Shown: piece by piece, positions 4,885 to 5,747 of the stretch
Layout of the letters: the number at the start of each line of letters is the position of its first letter
Position numbering within the stretch: position 1 is the stretch's first letter
NCBI GenBank assembly: GCA_031256095.1
Contig: JAIRRG010000246.1
Location: forward strand, 1 to 5,747
Reading direction: 5' to 3'
Source of the DNA: Desulfobulbaceae bacterium
GTDB lineage: Bacteria; Desulfobacterota; Desulfobulbia; Desulfobulbales; Desulfocapsaceae
DNA length: 5,747 nucleotides
Program-made: the position numbers and the translations under genes
Notes under the pieces: model-generated
What the model was told of the DNA's origin: nothing
The model's database searches: none
What the model saw: the letters and a program-made list of their open reading frames with translations, nothing else

Positions 4885-5747
4885 ATGGCGATTGATGCAT
4901 ATTTCGTACTGCAAATAGGCGGCGCGGTACTTTTAATTTGGGCGCTGGCCAATCTGGTTCGCTGGCTTTGGCTCTATATTTGGCTACCGCGGCGTTTGAT
5001 TGGAGAGCGCTTGGTCGAGCGTTTTGGCCCCGGAAGCTGGGCACTCATCACCGGGGCCAGCGACGGATTGGGCAAAGCCTTCGCTCAGGAACTGGCGCGC
5101 TACGGCTTCAACCTGATTCTGGTATCACGCACACAGTCCAAACTCGACCGGTTAAAGGATGAAATGCAGTCGCTGGGCGTTCAAGTTCGTACCGTGGCGG
5201 CGGATCTGTCAAACACAGAGCCTAAAACCTACGAATCTCTGGTCGCTGCAGCGCAGGATGTGAAGTTGTCGATGCTCGTCAATTGCGTGGGCGTCACGGT
5301 GCATCGACGCTATGGCGACATACCGGCCAAGACCCTGCGCCATCTGTTGGCTGTCAACGTCAGCAACACGGCCATCGTGACGCACACGCTGCTTCCGTTG
5401 CTGCTGCGCCATGCCGCATCCACGACGGGGCGTCGCGCGGCGCTGCTGAATGTGGGCTCCATCGTCGGTCGTTTTTACTGGCCTGGTACGCAGCTCTATG
5501 GCGCAAGCAAGGCATTTGTCGACCACCTGAGCATTCCATTGGCCTACGAATATCGCGAACAGTTAGACGTGCTGTCCTTCCAACCCACCGTCATGGCCAC
5601 GGCCATGGCTACCGGTACCGAACCCGCAGGCATCACCATCTCCCCACAACAGGCCGCACATGCCGCGCTGTCCCACCTGGGGCACACACTGACGTCCCAC
5701 GGCCACTGGCGCCATGGCCTGTTGGCTGCGTTCTTGGCGGTCTTGCC
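4885..5747 (+). CDS. Membrane-anchored short-chain dehydrogenase/reductase, 17-beta-HSD12/3-ketoacyl-CoA-reductase-like (3' end outside window)
   Basis: The frame is open from ATG 4885 to the window end, giving 287 residues with no stop yet; relatives are about 300-330. An N-terminal hydrophobic segment (about 7-34, Trp- and Leu-rich, followed by RR) should anchor it in the inner membrane. The Rossmann domain follows: TGASDGLG (56-63), SRT with Arg82 just after strand 2 (suggesting NADPH preference), ADL (106-108), NCVG (133-136, where NNAG or NNVG is usual), Asn158, Ser192, and the catalytic Tyr205-x3-Lys209 pair in YGASK. The full Asn-Ser-Tyr-Lys tetrad is present. The layout, including the FVDHLS...EYR stretch after YxxxK, resembles HSD17B12/KAR-type reductases that act on 3-ketoacyl-CoA or steroids. 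GAAGGG 6 nt upstream supports the start. It begins 73 nt after the attC, so it may be the next cassette's gene or the flanking chromosomal gene. Confidence 0.87.
   Translation, partial: MAIDAYFVLQIGGAVLLIWALANLVRWLWLYIWLPRRLIGERLVERFGPGSWALITGASDGLGKAFAQELARYGFNLILVSRTQSKLDRLKDEMQSLGVQVRTVAADLSNTEPKTYESLVAAAQDVKLSMLVNCVGVTVHRRYGDIPAKTLRHLLAVNVSNTAIVTHTLLPLLLRHAASTTGRRAALLNVGSIVGRFYWPGTQLYGASKAFVDHLSIPLAYEYREQLDVLSFQPTVMATAMATGTEPAGITISPQQAAHAALSHLGHTLTSHGHWRHGLLAAFLAVL

Noticed and set aside
4938..5162. 74-codon plus-strand open frame within the SDR region
   Set aside because: It is out of frame with the SDR, whose Rossmann and YxxxK motifs are unmistakable.
5209..5526. 105-codon minus-strand open frame within the SDR region
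   Set aside because: It is antisense to the conserved catalytic part of the SDR and has Arg/Gln-rich shadow composition.
1..5747. CRISPR array, tRNA or rRNA genes
   Set aside because: I saw no regularly spaced direct repeats, cloverleaf-type sequences or rRNA signature stretches on either strand.

Overview
The window comes from a diderm (Gram-negative type) bacterium. It carries a FadL-family outer-membrane protein ending in a C-terminal Phe, a signal-peptide-bearing periplasmic protein, strong AGGAG-type ribosome sites and an integron attC site. The chromosomal-type genes are about 55-60 % GC by eye. A proteobacterium or a member of the former Deltaproteobacteria fits, but the sequence alone does not fix the genus.

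Positions 1-4016 hold four genes on the + strand. First is the C-terminal half of a FadL/TodX-type hydrophobic-compound channel (1-657), closed by a clear intrinsic terminator (687-724). A secreted chalcone-isomerase-like protein (764-1342) follows. Last come an iron-type alcohol dehydrogenase (1453-2646) and a class-3 aldehyde dehydrogenase (2649-4016), separated by 2 nt and surely co-expressed. Together they suggest uptake and oxidation of hydrophobic alcohols or aldehydes (alcohol to aldehyde to acid); the substrate is inferred.

Positions 4017-4236 form a junction without a confident gene. It holds a REP-like palindrome, a possible short coding remnant, a promoter-like TTGAAT-N17-TAATAT pair, and the right half of an integron attC site.

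Positions 4225-4805 are a complete integron gene cassette. It starts at the TTAGGC of the half attC, encodes one small orphan membrane protein (4237-4710, three predicted membrane segments), and ends with an intact 60-bp attC (4752-4811). That attC can fold with paired R boxes, paired L boxes, two extrahelical bases and a terminal hairpin. No integrase is in view, so this is an isolated cassette, a cassette cluster lacking its integrase (CALIN), or the edge of a larger array.

From 4885 to the window end runs an open, truncated gene for a membrane-anchored short-chain dehydrogenase/reductase resembling 17-beta-HSD12/3-ketoacyl-CoA reductases. It begins 73 nt after the attC and may be the cargo of the next cassette or the resident gene flanking the insertion. 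The most noteworthy content is this cassette/attC region, which sits directly against metabolic genes.
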